Source of the DNA: Flavobacterium davisii
GTDB lineage: Bacteria; Bacteroidota; Bacteroidia; Flavobacteriales; Flavobacteriaceae
Reading direction: 5' to 3'
Assembly (NCBI RefSeq): GCF_019565505.1
Contig: NZ_CP067378.1
Location: 1 to 64,000 of the forward strand
DNA length: 64,000 bases
Shown here piece by piece: positions 62,180 through 64,000 of the stretch. The notes under the pieces were generated by a model. That model did not search any database. It worked only from the letters and a program-made list of their open reading frames with translations, and had not been told where the DNA came from. Position 1 is the first letter of the stretch, and each line of letters starts with the position of its first letter. Both the position numbers and the translations under genes were made by a program.

Positions 62180-63217
62180 ATGAAGACAGAAATTAAGGCT
62201 TACAGCTCTATTTTAGAATTAATAGGAAACACGCCTTTAATTAAATTAAATAAGATAACGAATTTCTTTAAGGGAAATTTTTATGCTAAAGTAGAAGCTT
62301 TTAATCCGGTCATTCTACAAAAGATAGAATTGCTTTATACATCATTGAAGAAGCTGAACGTAGAGGAATTTTAAAGCCGGGGAGACACAATAGTTGAAAC
62401 CACTTCTGGTAATACTGGTTTTAGTCTTGCTATGGTAAGTATTATAAAAGGTTATAATTGTGTTTTGGCAGTTAGCTCAAAATCTTCACCTGATAAAATT
62501 GATATGCTTAAAAGTATGGGCGCAAAAGTCTATGTCTGTCCAGCACACGTTTCTGCAGACGATGAACGTTCTTACTATAATGTAGCAAAACGCTTACATG
62601 AAGAAACAAAAGGATCTATTTATATTAATCAATATTTTAATGAATTAAATGTTGAAGCGCATTATAAAACTACAGGTCCTGAAATTTGGGAGCAAACAAA
62701 TGGCCAAGTAACTCATATTATTGCTTGTTCAGGAACAGGAGGTACATTATCTGGTACAGCAAAATTTTTAAAAGAAAAAAATCCTACTATTCGAATTTTA
62801 GGAGTAGATGCTTACGGCTCTGTATTAAAAAAATACCATGAAACAAAAGAGTTTGACTCAGATGAAATTTATCCTTATCAAATAGAAGGATTAGGTAAAA
62901 ATTTGATTCCTACTGCTACTGATTTTGATATCATAGATCGTTTTATTAAAGTTACAGATGAGGAAAGTGCTCACATGTCTAGAAAATTAGCAAAAACAGA
63001 AGGTATTTTTGCAGGTTATACTTCTGGAGCCGTTTTAGAAGCTATTAGATTATATGATGAAGAGGGTGAATTTAATAAAGATAGTGTCGTAGTAGCTATA
63101 TTACCTGATCATGGATCTCGTTATATGAGTAAAGTATACAATGATGAATGGATGCGTTCTCAGGGCTTTTTTGATAGTGTAAATGCAGAAGATCAAAAGG
63201 TAGAATTTATTAAATAA
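62180..63217 (+). pseudogene. Cysteine synthase / cystathionine beta-synthase family PLP enzyme (two compensating indels)
   Basis: The 345-aa fold-type II enzyme opens SSILELIGNTPLIKLNKI. NPGHSTKDR, with the PLP Lys, is expected near residue 45 but reads NPVILQK because CCGGGT is CCGGT at 62306-62310. An extra G in CCGGGG near 62376 restores the frame, after which [42 protein letters not shown] and [11 protein letters not shown] follow. The two shifts cancel, leaving ~22 misread codons including a TAA. It makes cysteine from an activated serine, or a related product. Neighbouring genes do not define its pathway. Confidence 0.9.
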
Positions 63218-63303
63218 AAGGGTTATTCATAAATAACTCCTACCTAAATGTAGTATTTCTATTCCTAAAGAACTAATTAATACGTTATGAAGATAACTAG
63301 TTT

Positions 63304-63349
63304 TTTTATCTGCTTTGCTTTACCTTAATTTAAAGCAAAGCAGATAAAA
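63304..63349. terminator. Strong bidirectional terminator
   Basis: A perfect 19-bp stem (63304-63322 with 63331-63349, core ATCTGCTTTGCTTTA) closes on an 8-nt loop, with T-rich and A-rich flanks. It lies between the convergent cysteine synthase-like and DUF4494 genes. Confidence 0.8.
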
Positions 63350-63434
63350 TTGTTTATAATTATTTAATAGAATTTATACTATTATAACTCACAAGAATAA
63401 AAGGAAAACTTATAAATGATTTTTTAAAAGTAAA

Positions 63435-63992
63435 TTATTCTTGATATTCTGTTATAATTTCATTTTCAAATTCCATGTGATCTGTAATTTCAGGGGTAAC
63501 TTCTAATTTAGATGCTTTTAATTTATTAAACTTTTCTATTTCTTCTAAATCATTTTCATCGCCGCTAAAATAAGGAAAAACGTCAATTATAGGGGATTCT
63601 GAAATAGCTGGAATGGTATAATCACCCATTGTATTTCTCATTGCTATTTCTGTATTATCATAAGCTTCACGCACATCATTTGCTTGTATTAGTAAGTATA
63701 AATTGGTTTTTCTTTCTTTACCGCTTTCTTCATCATAAGCAATTAAAGAGACTTTAGAACGAAACCATCTGTCTGTATTTTCAAAAGGATGAATTTCGGC
63801 ATAGTTTGCTACTTTAATATTTGTTATTTTAAATTCTTCACTAAGATAAGACATCATTTCTTGTGTAATTCTAGACTCAGCTTCGGTATAAGATAGTGCG
63901 TCTACTAGATAAGGTTCTGTTGTAACTTTTTGTACACCATTTTCATCTGTTTTTCTAAATTTAACTTTGCATTCATACCAAGTTGCACTCAT
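63435..63992 (-). CDS. DUF4494 domain protein
   Basis: The intact 185-aa protein has the DUF4494 opening TWYECKVKFRKTDENGVQKV, the TEAESRITQEM helix, then WFRSKVSLIAYDEESGKERK and an acidic C-terminal tail. The family is confined to Bacteroidota and is cytosolic without known function. The gene ends at the terminator that faces the cysteine synthase-like gene; the upstream end is 8 bp from the window border. Confidence 0.9.
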   Translation of the reverse strand: MSATWYECKVKFRKTDENGVQKVTTEPYLVDALSYTEAESRITQEMMSYLSEEFKITNIKVANYAEIHPFENTDRWFRSKVSLIAYDEESGKERKTNLYLLIQANDVREAYDNTEIAMRNTMGDYTIPAISESPIIDVFPYFSGDENDLEEIEKFNKLKASKLEVTPEITDHMEFENEIITEYQE

Positions 63993-64000
63993 ATAATTTC

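Overview
The window is AT-rich chromosomal DNA from a member of the Bacteroidota, most likely a Flavobacteriaceae species close to Flavobacterium. The family signature comes from DUF3810, DUF4494, DUF349, DUF6787, a fused alpha/beta 2-oxoacid dehydrogenase E1, MutS2, a two-domain universal stress protein and an ECF sigma operon with a Spy-like protein. Promoter-like boxes fit the Bacteroidota TAnnTTTG type. Most of the window is ordinary housekeeping and envelope genes. There is no CRISPR array, prophage or rRNA, and only one tRNA (Tyr).

Layout. 1-4.9 kb: the end of rpe, then a minus-strand run of glucosaminidase, mutS2, DCC-family thiol oxidoreductase-like and DUF3810. 5-9.4 kb: an O-acylation cluster (SGNH hydrolase, MBOAT, second SGNH). 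9.5-16.1 kb: ung, then minus-strand genes for a transglutaminase-like protein, a cytosolic binding protein, a second possible transglutaminase-like protein, two GNAT enzymes and a nucleoside phosphorylase, followed by SUI1 and an Fe(II)/2-oxoglutarate oxygenase. 16.3-25 kb: E1 dehydrogenase, pepD, an LpxL-like acyltransferase, rhomboid, SIMPL, patatin and a class V aminotransferase. 25.2-30.5 kb: ECF sigma operon, HAD phosphatase, YggS, AAA ATPase and UspA. 30.8-38.8 kb: a second MBOAT/SGNH pair, acs, a degenerate exonuclease-like protein with a CNMP/CBS/DUF294 protein, and DUF6787. 38.8-41.2 kb: a BNR-repeat lipoprotein gene split by an IS256-type (Zn-binding variant) element. 41.3-50.5 kb: Kup, bestrophin, M1 aminopeptidase, then an operon of an Lgt-like membrane protein, a Tes-like (COG1964) radical SAM enzyme, two small membrane proteins and a thioredoxin-fold lipoprotein. 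50.6-64 kb: ABC-F, Dph6-like, recG, a small HTH regulator, tRNA-Tyr, DUF349, YbaB, S9 peptidase, a cysteine synthase family enzyme and DUF4494.

The most striking global property is that about half of the protein genes are broken by single-base indels, although both sides of each break still read as good family sequence. Most breaks fall in A/T homopolymers. Five fall at the same site, a Pro-Gly codon pair CCG-GGT that has lost one G. This looks more like a systematic read or consensus error (possibly caused by a modified base) than real decay, but real pseudogenisation or slippage rescue cannot be excluded from sequence alone. Frameshifted genes are typed as pseudogene by convention and given over their full reconstructed span. 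The IS transposase carries a true substitution (an in-frame TAG), so genuine decay exists there.

Intergenic DNA carries a dispersed repeat family about 200 bp long with imperfect terminal inverted repeats, seen as two full copies and several halves, plus other unrelated inverted repeats and strong intrinsic terminators.
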